Part shown: positions 9,064-18,199 of the stretch, piece by piece
How positions within the stretch are numbered: position 1 is the stretch's first letter
Layout: the number at the start of each line of letters is the position of its first letter
From: Prevotella sp.
GTDB taxonomy: Bacteria; Bacteroidota; Bacteroidia; Bacteroidales; Bacteroidaceae
Assembly: GCA_017619375.1 (NCBI GenBank)
Contig: JAFZSL010000031.1
Location: forward strand, 62,001-126,000
Length of the DNA stretch: 64,000 bases
Direction: 5' to 3'
Notes under the pieces: generated by a model
The model's input: the letters and a program-made list of their open reading frames with translations, nothing else
Database searches by the model: none
What the model was told of the DNA's origin: nothing
Translations under genes and position numbers: made by a program

Positions 9064-9094
9064 TTTGCTTTTCCATAGTTTTTAACTACTTTTG
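9064..9094 (+). promoter_or_regulatory. Bacteroidota promoter for the NAGPA-like gene
   Basis: TTTG at 9064-9067, a 19-bp spacer and TACTTTTG at 9087-9094 match the Bacteroidota consensus well. The ATG lies 62-68 bp downstream. Confidence 0.65.
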
Positions 9095-9156
9095 TTCATC
9101 AAAAGGGGGAAAAACGCTTTTGATATCCGCCCCCTTCCCCCACATTCAGTTCATCA

Positions 9157-9852
9157 ATGCCTATGAAACGAATCATCATCGCCATGGCGACCCTGCTGGG
9201 CTCATTCCCTCTTTTAGCCACGGATGTCATCCATACAAAAGACCTCACTTTCTATTATCCCAACTTTCACTCCATCGACCTTGCTCTTGGCGCCATGCCA
9301 CCAATGAGCGACTCACATGTGACATTTTGTTGCGAAGCCGCCTTCACCGGTCAGCGATTGGCATCGTTTGCACATACCAACGTGGCAGATGCCCATGTGA
9401 GCGGCGGAGTATGGCACAAAGGCTACAACTGCCGTGCAAATACAGGGGCATTCGTGTGGTATGGAGACAAATGGACGTTCATGGACAAATCGACCTTCCT
9501 GAACACGCGTCCTACATGCCGGATGGCCTTCTGCCAGTATCTCATCATTCTGAATGGAAAGCAGGCACCCATATGGGAACGCATGAGAAAAAACCGGACC
9601 CGATACCGCGCCCTTTGTGAAAAAGACGGACGCCTTTGCCTGGTGGAGTCGAAAAAGGTGGTCACTCTTGAGTATTTCACGAAATGCCTTGTGGAGAACC
9701 ATATCACCAATGCCATATACCTGGACATGGGAGCGGGATGGAACTACGCATGGTACAGAGACGACGCCGGGAAGGCAAAAGAGATTTTCCCGGAAAGCAA
9801 ACAGGCCAGCGACTACAAGTACCGCACCAACTGGGTTACTTTCTATTATTGA
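9157..9852 (+). CDS. phosphodiester glycosidase (NAGPA)-like secreted protein
   Basis: The 231-residue protein begins MPMKRIIIAMATLLGSFPLLAT, a signal peptide (start 9157 or 9163). The C-terminal half has the pattern of the NAGPA / DUF2233 fold: RYRALCEKDGRLCLVESKKVVTLEYF followed by NAIYLDMGAGWNYAWYR, where the family has an LDGG-type loop. Family members remove N-acetylglucosamine from phosphodiesters or trim glycan phosphodiesters. The substrate here is unknown. Four or five Cys in the mature part (FCC, NCRAN, TCRMAFC) suggest periplasmic disulfides. The gene stands alone between the SH3 gene (divergent) and the CDF exporter. Confidence 0.6.
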   Translation: MPMKRIIIAMATLLGSFPLLATDVIHTKDLTFYYPNFHSIDLALGAMPPMSDSHVTFCCEAAFTGQRLASFAHTNVADAHVSGGVWHKGYNCRANTGAFVWYGDKWTFMDKSTFLNTRPTCRMAFCQYLIILNGKQAPIWERMRKNRTRYRALCEKDGRLCLVESKKVVTLEYFTKCLVENHITNAIYLDMGAGWNYAWYRDDAGKAKEIFPESKQASDYKYRTNWVTFYY

Positions 9853-9966
9853 CAGCACCTTAAAGACCGCCAAACATTGTCAAATGTGTTCAAATTTGAA
9901 TATTTGAGATATTTATTAAAGTTCAAGTTATCCACTATCAGCTCCCCATGAAAAAAGTTATGAAAT

Positions 9967-9998
9967 ATTGCGTCAATTGATTTTTTATCGTATTTTTG
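9967..9998 (+). promoter_or_regulatory. promoter of the CDF exporter gene
   Basis: ATTG at 9967-9970, a 20-bp spacer and TATTTTTG at 9991-9998, with the ATG 28 bp further on. Confidence 0.65.
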
Positions 9999-10026
9999 TA
10001 AATTCAAAGCATACTTTTATCAAAGG

Positions 10027-10923
10027 ATGGAAAGGAATAAGGAAATATATCAAGTTACGCTGGTGGGTGGAGCGGCTAATGTCGTACTGCTTCTCGTCAA
10101 GTTCATAGCAGGCATTTTGGGAAACAGTGCCGCGATGTTGGCCGATGCCGTCCATTCGCTATCCGATTTCATCACCGACATCATAGTGCTGGTATTCATC
10201 CATATCAGTGGCAAACCCCAAGACAAAGACCATGACTACGGCCATGCCAAATATGAGACACTGGCCACCACCTTGATAGGCTTCGCACTGCTGTTGGTGG
10301 CGGGTGGCATCCTCTACAGCGGCGCCACGAAAATCATAGGATGGTGGAACGGCGAGACATTGACGGCCCCGGGGATGATTGCATTCTGGGTGGCTCTTTT
10401 GTCCATAGCTATCAAGGAAAGCGTCTACCGCTACACCATGGTGAAGGCCCGCAAGCTCGACTCACAGGCCCTGGAGGCTAATGCGTGGCACCATCGCAGC
10501 GACGCGCTGTCCTCCGTAGGCACTGCCATCGGCATTGGCGGCGCCATTTTCCTGGGGGCGCGTTGGACGGTACTCGACCCCTTGGCATCCATTGTCGTCG
10601 GCTTGCTCATCGTCAAGGTGTCATTCGATTTACTGGGCAACGGCATCGGCGACCTCACCGAGCAGTCGCTACCCGACAACATCGAGAAAGAGATGCTCAG
10701 CCTGGTCTCGGCACTTCCCGGTGTAGTGGAGCCACACAATCTCCGGACCAGAAGGTTGGGCAATCATTATGCCATCGAGCTCCACATCAGGATGGACGGT
10801 GACATTACGCTGCGCGAGGCTCACGACAAAGCCACCCAGGTAGAGCACCTTCTGAGAAACCGATACGGAAAGGAAACGCACGTCGCAGTGCATGTGGAGC
10901 CCAGTGGTGAACAAAAGCAATGA
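10027..10923 (+). CDS. cation diffusion facilitator family transporter
   Basis: The 298-residue inner-membrane antiporter exports a divalent metal such as Zn2+, Fe2+ or Mn2+ against protons. The two metal-site signatures of the family are present: ADAVHSLSDFITD in the second membrane helix (around residues 38-50) and NAWHHRSDALSS in the fifth (about 154-165). Six hydrophobic segments can be counted in the first ~205 residues. A cytoplasmic C-terminal domain with HNLRTRRLGNHYAIELHIRMDG follows, ending in a His-containing strand HVAVHVEPSG. The first motif HSLSD with the second HxxxD (HHRSD) does not settle the metal. A 131-bp gap to mutS2 contains no gene I can support. Confidence 0.9.
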   Translation: MERNKEIYQVTLVGGAANVVLLLVKFIAGILGNSAAMLADAVHSLSDFITDIIVLVFIHISGKPQDKDHDYGHAKYETLATTLIGFALLLVAGGILYSGATKIIGWWNGETLTAPGMIAFWVALLSIAIKESVYRYTMVKARKLDSQALEANAWHHRSDALSSVGTAIGIGGAIFLGARWTVLDPLASIVVGLLIVKVSFDLLGNGIGDLTEQSLPDNIEKEMLSLVSALPGVVEPHNLRTRRLGNHYAIELHIRMDGDITLREAHDKATQVEHLLRNRYGKETHVAVHVEPSGEQKQ

Positions 10924-11054
10924 CCATGACATCAACTTTCCAACCCACCTTCGCCTTCAACGGTACCATGCACATCATAGGAATCACAAAAATCAAAATA
11001 TCACGCCACAGATTTAAAAGACCAGGAACTTGAAAACTCGTCGGAAACATAAAT

Positions 11055-13607
11055 ATGGAAGAAACGAATAGAATGACCTACCCCGACAATTTCGAATCAA
11101 AGATTGGATTCACCGAAATTCGCCAACTTCTTATGGAACGCTGCCTTTCCACCCTTGGCAAAGACCTTGTGGTGGAGATGCAGGCCAGCACTGACGCAAA
11201 TGTGGTGAACCGCCATTTGCGTGAAGTGAGAGAATTCCGCCGCATCCAAAAGGAGAACGACGACTTCCCCTTGCAATATTTCTTCGACATGCGTCAGAGC
11301 ATCTCTCGCCTTCGCCTTGAAGGCACCCACTTGGAAGAAGGAGAATTGTTCGACCTTCGCCGCTCATTGGAGACCATCAGCAACATCGTGTCATTTCTCA
11401 GGCGCACACGTGGTGGTTCTGAAAGCGACGATGCCGAAGAAGTTGACTACGCCTACCCCACCCTCCACGAGTTGACCAATGACGTTCAGACATTCCCCAA
11501 CCTTGTCCGCGACATCGACCAAGTGTTGGACAAATACGGCAAGATACGAGACAACGCCAGCACACGCCTGCTGGAAATCCGTCGCGAACTCTCCCGTGTG
11601 GGAGGCAGCATTTCCCGCACGCTATACAACATCCTCCGTTCTGCTCAAAGCGAGGGACTGGTGGAGAAGGACGCCGCCCCCACGCTACGCGACGGCCGCC
11701 TTGTACTCCCCGTGGCCCCAGCGATGAAACGCAAGTTGAAAGGCATCGTCCATGACGAGAGTGCCACGGGTAAGACCGTGTATATCGAACCCGCAGAAGT
11801 GGTGGAAGCCAACAACCGCATCCGCGAATTGGAATCGGAAGAGCGCCGAGAGATTATCCGCATCCTCACGGAGTTGGCCAAGGTGCTACGCCCCCATGTG
11901 CCCGAAATGCTGCAATCCTACCACTTGCTTGCTGTCATCGACTTGATACGAGCCAAGTCAGAATTGGCGGCACTGACAATGGCTTACGAACCAGAAGTAC
12001 AGGACACGCCCCACATCGACTGGATACGCGCCATCCACCCCCTACTCCACTTTTCCTTGTCGCGCCAAGGCAAGAAAGTAGTGCCGCTCGACATCATGCT
12101 CACCAATGAGAAACATCTGCTCATCATCTCCGGTCCCAACGCCGGAGGCAAGTCTGTATGCCTCAAGACGGTGGGGTTGCTGCAATACATGCTCCAGTGC
12201 GGTCTTTCCATCCCTGTAGGAGAACGCTCGCGTTGCGGTATTTTCCATCGCATCATGATCGACATTGGCGACGAGCAGAGCATAGAAAACGACCTGAGTA
12301 CTTATTCCAGTCATTTGCTCAACATGAAGATGATGATGCGTCAGTCGGACGCCCACACCCTGTTGCTCATCGATGAATTCGGCACCGGCACGGAGCCCCA
12401 GATAGGCGGCGCCATCGCCGAGTCGGTGCTACGGCAATTGTGGAAGCGTAAGACATGGGGCGTGATTACCACCCACTACCAAAACCTGAAACATTTCGCC
12501 GACGACCATGAAGGTGTAGCCAATGGTGCGATGCTCTACGACCGCCACGAGATGCGGCCGCTCTTCCAACTGGAAATCGGCCGTCCGGGCAGTTCGTTTG
12601 CCATAGAAATCGCCCGCAAGACCGGCATTCCCGAGGAGGTGATTCGCGATGCGAGCGAGTTGGTGGGCAGCGATTACATCCAAAGCGACAAATACCTTCA
12701 AGACATCGTCCGCGACAAGCGTTACTGGGAAGGCAAGCGTCAAACCATCCATCAGCGTGAGAAAGAGTTGGAAAAGACCATCGCCCACTATGAAGAGGAA
12801 ATCAAACAGTTGCGCGAGAGCCGCAAGGAAATCATCGCCAAGGCCAAGCAACAAGCAGAAGACCTGCTTCGCGAGAGCAACCGTCGCATAGAGAACACCA
12901 TCCGTGAGATTCGTGAGAGCCAGGCAGCAAAGGAAGAGACTCGTCGGGTGCGAGAGTCACTGGACGACTTCAAGCAAGAAGTATCCCATCTTGATGCCGA
13001 TACGAATGACGAATTGGTGTCGAAAAAGATGCGGCAAATCCAAGAGCGACGCGAACGAAAAGAGAAGCGGCGCAAGGAAAAGGAGCAAGAAAAGGCCCAG
13101 CGTTCCTCCACCCCCACTCCTTCGTCACCATCACATCAAGCAAGAGTCATATCAGTTGGCGACACCGTTCGCATCAAAGGTCTCACCACCGTAGGCCGCG
13201 TGGAAAGCGTGGAAGGGAGGATGGCAACGGTGGTGTTTGGCGACATGCGCACCAAGCTCCGTGCGGAACGCCTTGAACATGCAGACATGCCCATGAAGGA
13301 AGCACCGACTTATGCAACAGTAGGCCGCCAGACACGGGAGACAATAGACGAACGGAAGTTGAACTTCAAGCAAGACCTGGACATCCGTGGCATGCGCGGT
13401 GACGAGGCCATCATCGCCGTCACCTATTTCATAGACGACGCCTTACTGTTGGGAATGCCCCGCGTACGCATCCTTCACGGAACCGGTTCTGGAATCTTGA
13501 GGCAGTTGGTACGCCAATACCTGGCAACGGTTCCCGGCGTGGCACATTTTCGTGACGAGCATGTGCAGTTCGGTGGTGCTGGAATCACGGTAGTCGACTT
13601 GGACTAA
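11055..13607 (+). CDS. mutS2: MutS2 ATPase/endonuclease
   Basis: The 850-residue DNA-structure-specific ATPase has been linked to suppression of homologous recombination and to ribosome rescue in other bacteria. The order is complete: N-terminal helical core, ATPase with Walker A GPNAGGKSV near residue 360 and Walker B LLLIDEFGTGTEP near 436, a long charged coiled coil (about 520-690), a KOW-like beta segment, and a C-terminal Smr nuclease domain with LDIRGMRGDEA near 775 and LHGTGSGILR near 814. It lacks the mismatch-recognition domain of MutS1. The start could also be the Met six codons later. It converges on the gene ending at 13733 with a shared hairpin between. Confidence 0.95.
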   Translation: MEETNRMTYPDNFESKIGFTEIRQLLMERCLSTLGKDLVVEMQASTDANVVNRHLREVREFRRIQKENDDFPLQYFFDMRQSISRLRLEGTHLEEGELFDLRRSLETISNIVSFLRRTRGGSESDDAEEVDYAYPTLHELTNDVQTFPNLVRDIDQVLDKYGKIRDNASTRLLEIRRELSRVGGSISRTLYNILRSAQSEGLVEKDAAPTLRDGRLVLPVAPAMKRKLKGIVHDESATGKTVYIEPAEVVEANNRIRELESEERREIIRILTELAKVLRPHVPEMLQSYHLLAVIDLIRAKSELAALTMAYEPEVQDTPHIDWIRAIHPLLHFSLSRQGKKVVPLDIMLTNEKHLLIISGPNAGGKSVCLKTVGLLQYMLQCGLSIPVGERSRCGIFHRIMIDIGDEQSIENDLSTYSSHLLNMKMMMRQSDAHTLLLIDEFGTGTEPQIGGAIAESVLRQLWKRKTWGVITTHYQNLKHFADDHEGVANGAMLYDRHEMRPLFQLEIGRPGSSFAIEIARKTGIPEEVIRDASELVGSDYIQSDKYLQDIVRDKRYWEGKRQTIHQREKELEKTIAHYEEEIKQLRESRKEIIAKAKQQAEDLLRESNRRIENTIREIRESQAAKEETRRVRESLDDFKQEVSHLDADTNDELVSKKMRQIQERRERKEKRRKEKEQEKAQRSSTPTPSSPSHQARVISVGDTVRIKGLTTVGRVESVEGRMATVVFGDMRTKLRAERLEHADMPMKEAPTYATVGRQTRETIDERKLNFKQDLDIRGMRGDEAIIAVTYFIDDALLLGMPRVRILHGTGSGILRQLVRQYLATVPGVAHFRDEHVQFGGAGITVVDLD

Positions 13608-13668
13608 AAAGATTGGAGGGAGACAAGTGGAATCCGGTCTCAACCTTGAGGACGAACATTCTTCCCAC

Positions 13669-13713
13669 AACAATGGCCCCATTGTCCTTTTAACAGGCAA
13701 TGAGGCCATTGTT
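13669..13713. terminator. hairpin between convergent mutS2 and the outer-membrane protein gene
   Basis: AACAATGGCC (13669-13678) pairs perfectly with GGCCATTGTT (13704-13713), with a weaker internal stem in between. It sits between two convergent genes and could serve both directions; T-tracts are modest. Confidence 0.6.
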
Positions 13714-13732
13714 ATTTCCTCCCTAAAAGGTA

Positions 13733-15127
13733 TTACATTTTCACATTGAAGCCAAACGAAAGGCCACCATTGGAGTTGAGCGGAATAAGTTCTTTACTCA
13801 TCTTGCCCAAGAGGCAGTCCATTCCAACGAAGAAATTGAATTTTTTGGCATGGAAATTGGCAAGGAATCCCAAGTTGGCCTGGTAGGAGTTGACCGCCAG
13901 TGCCAATGTACCGTCAAACCAATCGTTCGGTGAGATGTTCCCACTCAACCTTGCCTCGCTCCATGAATGAGGGCCGTTGATACGAGTCGACCCCAGCAGT
14001 CCTATTTTCAGCATTTGGAATGTCGGCAGCACATATTCGGCACCGACGTTGATGGTGGTGCCGATTCCAGTCACCCTTGCCCCTTTGTCGCCTTTGTCGC
14101 GCAGATTGGCGAAGTCAAGCAATTGGTCGGTATAACTGTCAGCCTGCTTGTCGAGGACGTTAGGAGAGTCTCCTCCGATGGTCACATCGTGGAATCCGTC
14201 GAATACGAAGGTTTGTTCATCGTTTTCTGCGCGGAAGTCTTTTGTCCAGACGATAGCTCCAAGGTCAAGAAGCGAAGCGCTGAGAGTCACATCATCATTC
14301 AGTTTATACACCAATCCCGCATCGACCGCGAGTCCGAACCCACTTGGTCCTCCGGCATCCAGGTCTACATCGTTGACATGTTCGCAAGTGCCAGGCTTTG
14401 AAGAATATTCCTTGGTCTTGCTGATGTATTTGAATCCATTCATGCTCACATCGGATTGTGCCTTCGCCTTCATCACCCACTGGTTGGCATCAGACAGGTC
14501 GGCCACCGCTCCGTCAATTTTCACGCTGGCATCACCCATACCCAAGAGGAGTTTGGCTTTGGCACCCACCTTCATCTTGTCGCTCACCTTCCTGGAATGG
14601 CCGAAGCTTAGTTCGGTGAAGGCCTGTGCGCTGAGGTCGATGTCGCCAATTTCATAGTGGGTGTTCTCTGCATAAGCGGCAAACTCAAACAGTTTGTAAG
14701 GTGCGGAGATGTCAGCCTGTGCCCTCACATTGAGTTCAACGGTGTTGTATCCGCCCCATTTCTTGAATCCCATGGAGAAAATCGTCTCCTTCAGTGTTCC
14801 ATTGACCTTGTTGTCGCCAGAGGCGAATCCGGATAGCGGGTTGGAAAGGTATGGGTTCATGAACGAGGTCATCTTCTTGTCGCTCCTGTCAGGATAGAGC
14901 GGGTTTTTGTGAACAAGTTCCTCCAAGCCGAAATTACCCATCATGTTGACATTGAAGTTACCCACCAGAGGGATGGAGTAATAGTTTTCCTCATTGTCGA
15001 GAGCCGGGTTGATGTCATGCCTGTAAAGGAAATTGTCGGAGAAATAGCCCGTACGTAAATCTTGAGCCGCTACGGTCCCAGCCACCATGGTGCAAAGGAC
15101 CAATGCCATGTATTTTGCTTTTTTCAT
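13733..15127 (-). CDS. DUF5723-type outer-membrane beta-barrel-like protein
   Basis: A 464-residue protein begins MKKAKYMALVLCTMVAGTVAAQ, a signal peptide with cleavage before QDLRTGYFSDNF. The mature part consists of alternating amphipathic strands rich in Gly/Asn/Asp, with repeated aromatic girdle residues and a terminal GLSFGFNVKM, as expected for an outer-membrane barrel. The opening RTGYFSDNFLYRHDINPAL followed by YSIPLVGNFNVN is the hallmark of the DUF5723 family of Bacteroidota, related by layout to PorV/FadL-type barrels. Its function is unknown. It lies 31 bp downstream of the lipoprotein gene and is almost certainly co-transcribed with it. Confidence 0.75.
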   Translation of the reverse strand: MKKAKYMALVLCTMVAGTVAAQDLRTGYFSDNFLYRHDINPALDNEENYYSIPLVGNFNVNMMGNFGLEELVHKNPLYPDRSDKKMTSFMNPYLSNPLSGFASGDNKVNGTLKETIFSMGFKKWGGYNTVELNVRAQADISAPYKLFEFAAYAENTHYEIGDIDLSAQAFTELSFGHSRKVSDKMKVGAKAKLLLGMGDASVKIDGAVADLSDANQWVMKAKAQSDVSMNGFKYISKTKEYSSKPGTCEHVNDVDLDAGGPSGFGLAVDAGLVYKLNDDVTLSASLLDLGAIVWTKDFRAENDEQTFVFDGFHDVTIGGDSPNVLDKQADSYTDQLLDFANLRDKGDKGARVTGIGTTINVGAEYVLPTFQMLKIGLLGSTRINGPHSWSEARLSGNISPNDWFDGTLALAVNSYQANLGFLANFHAKKFNFFVGMDCLLGKMSKELIPLNSNGGLSFGFNVKM

Positions 15128-15158
15128 TGTTTCTCTGATGTTTTTACATGAATGAGTG

Positions 15159-16985
15159 TCAATTCAAGTCGATGGCTACTTTTCCCGCCTTCTGCACCTT
15201 GAGGCTGTTCACCTTTACAACTTGGTTGTATGCGTTGAGCATCACACCTGAAACAGGTTTCCCCGCAGCCGACTTTGCGGACATATGCACCTTGAAAGCG
15301 ATTCCGTCAAGGGTTTTGAACACACTGTTGTCCTTCGGCCTGACATAGATGACCTCGTCGGTTGTGGCCGGGGTCTTTCCGTCCGCAGAGGCGGCGATGA
15401 CCTTCTCCACACTGACTTCCAACTTGTCATTGGGGATGGGGTTGCCATTCATGTCCAATCCATAAGCCGTGAGTGTGAGGTAGGCAGGAATGGTGTTTTC
15501 AATATTTGCCGTCACCTTGAGGAATCCTTCGATGGTTTTCACTCCGTCGACATCTTTCTCCACGAAGCTGATGTCCTTTACATGTTCGTTCCATCCTGTA
15601 TATTCATCCTTGTAGACGATGTGAGCACTCTCACCCAGCGAGATGCCTGATGCCACGGAGAGCCTGATGGTTCCCCTGTAGTCGGTGTCGAGCTTGATTT
15701 CAGAGACTTGCGTCTCATCACCTGTTCCCACAAGATCGATGAGTGCGATGCTGTCGGGCAGGTTGCGTATGACATCGCAAATGTCAGGCACCACGACAAT
15801 GGTGGTATCGGTGGAGTTGGAAGGTCTTCTCCTGACACTGATGACACTCTCGCCATTAGCCTTGTAGCTGAACTGTGGCACGTCGATTCTCTTGAGCACG
15901 TTTCCTTTGATATCCTTCGCCACGATGGCGCCCTTCATCTTGTTGGGGAAAGGCACATTGCTATAAATATTTATGTTGAGCTGCGGGTCATAGAGGTCAA
16001 GGTTGGTTTCCTCGTCCTTGAGGAACGACGGTATGTTCCTCAATGCGACACCGCCCACTTTTCCGAATTCCCTTGTTGGAGTGAAGATACCTCTTGCGGT
16101 ATCGCCTCTCATGCGACTGAGCACCGCGGTACCCTTCACGGTCAAGTCCTTTGTCGAAGACACCTTGTCGAAATCGACAGCCGACTCATAGACATCGACA
16201 TGCATGCTGAGAGCTCCATGAAACCTGAATCCCTCGCCTTGGTAATAAGACATATAACTTCCATCGTCTTTCTTTCCTGCAAGGTCGACCCCTTTGATGT
16301 CCACAGTGAATGTCAAGCCATCAGCTGGTTTGACATTATGAAGTTCCAAAACGTTGTCATTCAACTGAATGGAATCGCCTTTGTAAGCAGCCTTTCCACA
16401 TTCCACGCATTTCGGGAAAGCGAATTTCATGTTTGCGATGTTGGAAAGCGCCTGTTGGAGGTCGTTGGCAAAGGAAAGCGTGACAGTGAGTTTTCCGTTT
16501 CTCACCCCGAGTCTCTCAAGAGATTTGATTTGGTTTGTATTGAAATCATAGGTGAAGTCAAGATCAACCATCGGGGCGTCGAAAGAGATGATGTCATCGG
16601 CCTTCATCACCCTGCGTTGTCCTTGTCTGGGAGGAGCCTGGAAGTCTCCGAGGTTTATGGTGTAAGACCCTTGATAAGTTTTCGAGGGGATGTAGAACTC
16701 ATCCACCCACATATGTGCGGTGAAGGATTCATCGTCGAGGACGTTGATGTTGTACATTCCGTCTTCCGACACTTTGAGAAAGTTGTTAGTACCCAAGTCA
16801 AGCACGTCGTCGAGGCAGATTCCCTCCGTGCTGTTGTTAGACGGCAGTGTGAGATTGCTGCCCAATCCCACCGTCATGTCCACGTCTCCAAGGTCATAGT
16901 CCTTGTCCACACATCCTGTGAGAGCCACAACGGCAAAGGCGGTTGCCAAGACGGTTGCGTAACGAAATTTAAAGAAGGTTTTCAT
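15159..16985 (-). CDS. large lipoprotein of unknown function
   Basis: The 608-residue protein has a lipoprotein signal: MKTFFKFRYATVLATAFAVVALTGC, with the lipobox LTGC placing the acylated Cys at residue 25. The mature protein is beta-rich with no catalytic motif that I recognise. A pair of cysteines (FPKCVECGK) near residue 190 could form a metal knuckle or a disulfide. The gene leads the operon with the barrel-like protein downstream, so a joint role at the outer membrane is plausible (inference). A -7-like TAATTTTG lies 35 bp before the start at 17020-17027. Confidence 0.65.
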   Translation of the reverse strand: MKTFFKFRYATVLATAFAVVALTGCVDKDYDLGDVDMTVGLGSNLTLPSNNSTEGICLDDVLDLGTNNFLKVSEDGMYNINVLDDESFTAHMWVDEFYIPSKTYQGSYTINLGDFQAPPRQGQRRVMKADDIISFDAPMVDLDFTYDFNTNQIKSLERLGVRNGKLTVTLSFANDLQQALSNIANMKFAFPKCVECGKAAYKGDSIQLNDNVLELHNVKPADGLTFTVDIKGVDLAGKKDDGSYMSYYQGEGFRFHGALSMHVDVYESAVDFDKVSSTKDLTVKGTAVLSRMRGDTARGIFTPTREFGKVGGVALRNIPSFLKDEETNLDLYDPQLNINIYSNVPFPNKMKGAIVAKDIKGNVLKRIDVPQFSYKANGESVISVRRRPSNSTDTTIVVVPDICDVIRNLPDSIALIDLVGTGDETQVSEIKLDTDYRGTIRLSVASGISLGESAHIVYKDEYTGWNEHVKDISFVEKDVDGVKTIEGFLKVTANIENTIPAYLTLTAYGLDMNGNPIPNDKLEVSVEKVIAASADGKTPATTDEVIYVRPKDNSVFKTLDGIAFKVHMSAKSAAGKPVSGVMLNAYNQVVKVNSLKVQKAGKVAIDLN

Positions 16986-17019
16986 TATATGTAAAAAACG
17001 TTGTTGATTTCCAAAGATG

Positions 17020-17027
17020 CAAAATTA
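17020..17027 (-). promoter_or_regulatory. -7 box for the lipoprotein/barrel operon
   Basis: The minus strand reads TAATTTTG, 35 bp upstream of the start at 16985. I see no good -33 element at the usual spacing. Confidence 0.4.
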
Positions 17028-17153
17028 CGTGTTTTTTACAACAATGTTGTGTGAATGCAAGTTAAATAATCCAAAAAGGCATTTTTCACCCCTTTTTACC
17101 CTATGAAAGCCGGCATTGTTCCACTTCACCACCTCCAACGACATGAAACAGGA

Positions 17154-17199
17154 ACAAAAAAGACTCCGGGTGAGGCGCATTGGCACCCACCCGGAGTCT
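17154..17199 (-). terminator. Rho-independent terminator of the ATP synthase operon
   Basis: AGACTCCGGGTG (17161-17172) pairs with CACCCGGAGTCT (17188-17199) over 12 bp. On the minus strand the stem is followed by TTTTTGTT. It lies 20 bp past the atpG stop. Confidence 0.9.
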
Positions 17200-17218
17200 C
17201 TTATGGAAGTCATGCAGG

Positions 17219-18190
17219 TCAATTGTTGACCGAACCACCCACGATGTCGAGCAATTCGTTGGTGATGGCCTGCTGCCTGCTCTTGTTGTATTGCAAGTTG
17301 AGTTCGCGGAGCAATTCATCAGCATTGTCGGTAGCGGTCTGCATGGCCACCATCCTGGCAGCATGCTCGGAGGCGTTGCTGTCGAGGAGCGCTGTGTAAA
17401 GCATGAGATGTGCCATCTTGGGAATCAACACCCCCAGCACGGTGTCCATGTCGGGTTCGACGATGAAGTTGTCGTTCAGCGGCTTCACATCTTCAGCCAC
17501 CACTTCTCCTCCATGCTCCTTATGGTGCTTTTTTAGGTATTCCTGCGCCTTTTTGGTGGCAATGTTGGAAGTGAGGTCCCTTTCGTGATCTTCCTCGAGT
17601 TGCGACTCGATGTCAATAGGCAAGAATGTCTTTCTCGTGAGGATTTGGGAACCTGCGCTTTTGAAATGGTGATAGATGAGTTCCACTTTGTCGACCTCGC
17701 CCGTCCTGAATTTCTCTCCCAATTCCATGGCGATGTTGATGCAGTCAGCGGAGTTGGGTTTGTCGGCCAGTGCCGTGAAATCACCCGCCGATTGGAAGCC
17801 AAGTTTGGCCACTTTCTCAGCCACCTTTCTTCCGACAGGATAGATGATGATATGCTCCTTTCCAAGATGCTGGTATTCCGCAATCGCCTGTTGCATGAGT
17901 TTGATGACGTTGGAGTTGAATCCACCGCACAAACTACTGTTCGAGGCAAAGACCACCAATGCGATATTTTTCACCTCTCTCTGTTTCTCGTACACCGAGT
18001 TGGCTTCAGCATCCGACGCGAGAAAGGTTTTGAGAATATGCTCCAACATGCTCTCGTAGGGCAGCATCTTCTCTATCTGCACCTGTGCGTGGTGCAATTT
18101 TGAAGAGGCCACCATCTTCATTGCGCTGGTGATTTTCCTCGTGCTGTTGACCGAGGCGATGCGGTTTTTGATCTCTTTAAGTGAGGGCAT
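17219..18190 (-). CDS. atpG: ATP synthase F1 subunit gamma
   Basis: The 323-residue central-stalk subunit couples c-ring rotation to the catalytic alpha3beta3 head. It has the N-terminal coiled-coil signature SLKEIKNRIASVNSTRKITSAMKMVA and the C-terminal helix with ALLDSNASEHAARMVAMQTATDNADELLRELNLQYNKSRQ, where the family's most conserved block lies. It is somewhat longer than the ~290 residues of E. coli, with an insertion around residues 195-225 (TKKAQEYLKKHHKEHGGEVVAEDVK), as in other Bacteroidota. It is the last gene of the operon, 9 bp after atpA. Confidence 0.97.
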   Translation of the reverse strand: MPSLKEIKNRIASVNSTRKITSAMKMVASSKLHHAQVQIEKMLPYESMLEHILKTFLASDAEANSVYEKQREVKNIALVVFASNSSLCGGFNSNVIKLMQQAIAEYQHLGKEHIIIYPVGRKVAEKVAKLGFQSAGDFTALADKPNSADCINIAMELGEKFRTGEVDKVELIYHHFKSAGSQILTRKTFLPIDIESQLEEDHERDLTSNIATKKAQEYLKKHHKEHGGEVVAEDVKPLNDNFIVEPDMDTVLGVLIPKMAHLMLYTALLDSNASEHAARMVAMQTATDNADELLRELNLQYNKSRQQAITNELLDIVGGSVNN

Positions 18191-18199
18191 GGTCTACAT

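Noticed and set aside
10926-11033. 35-codon frame after the CDF gene
   Set aside because: No ribosome-binding site, no recognisable pattern; length is compatible with chance.
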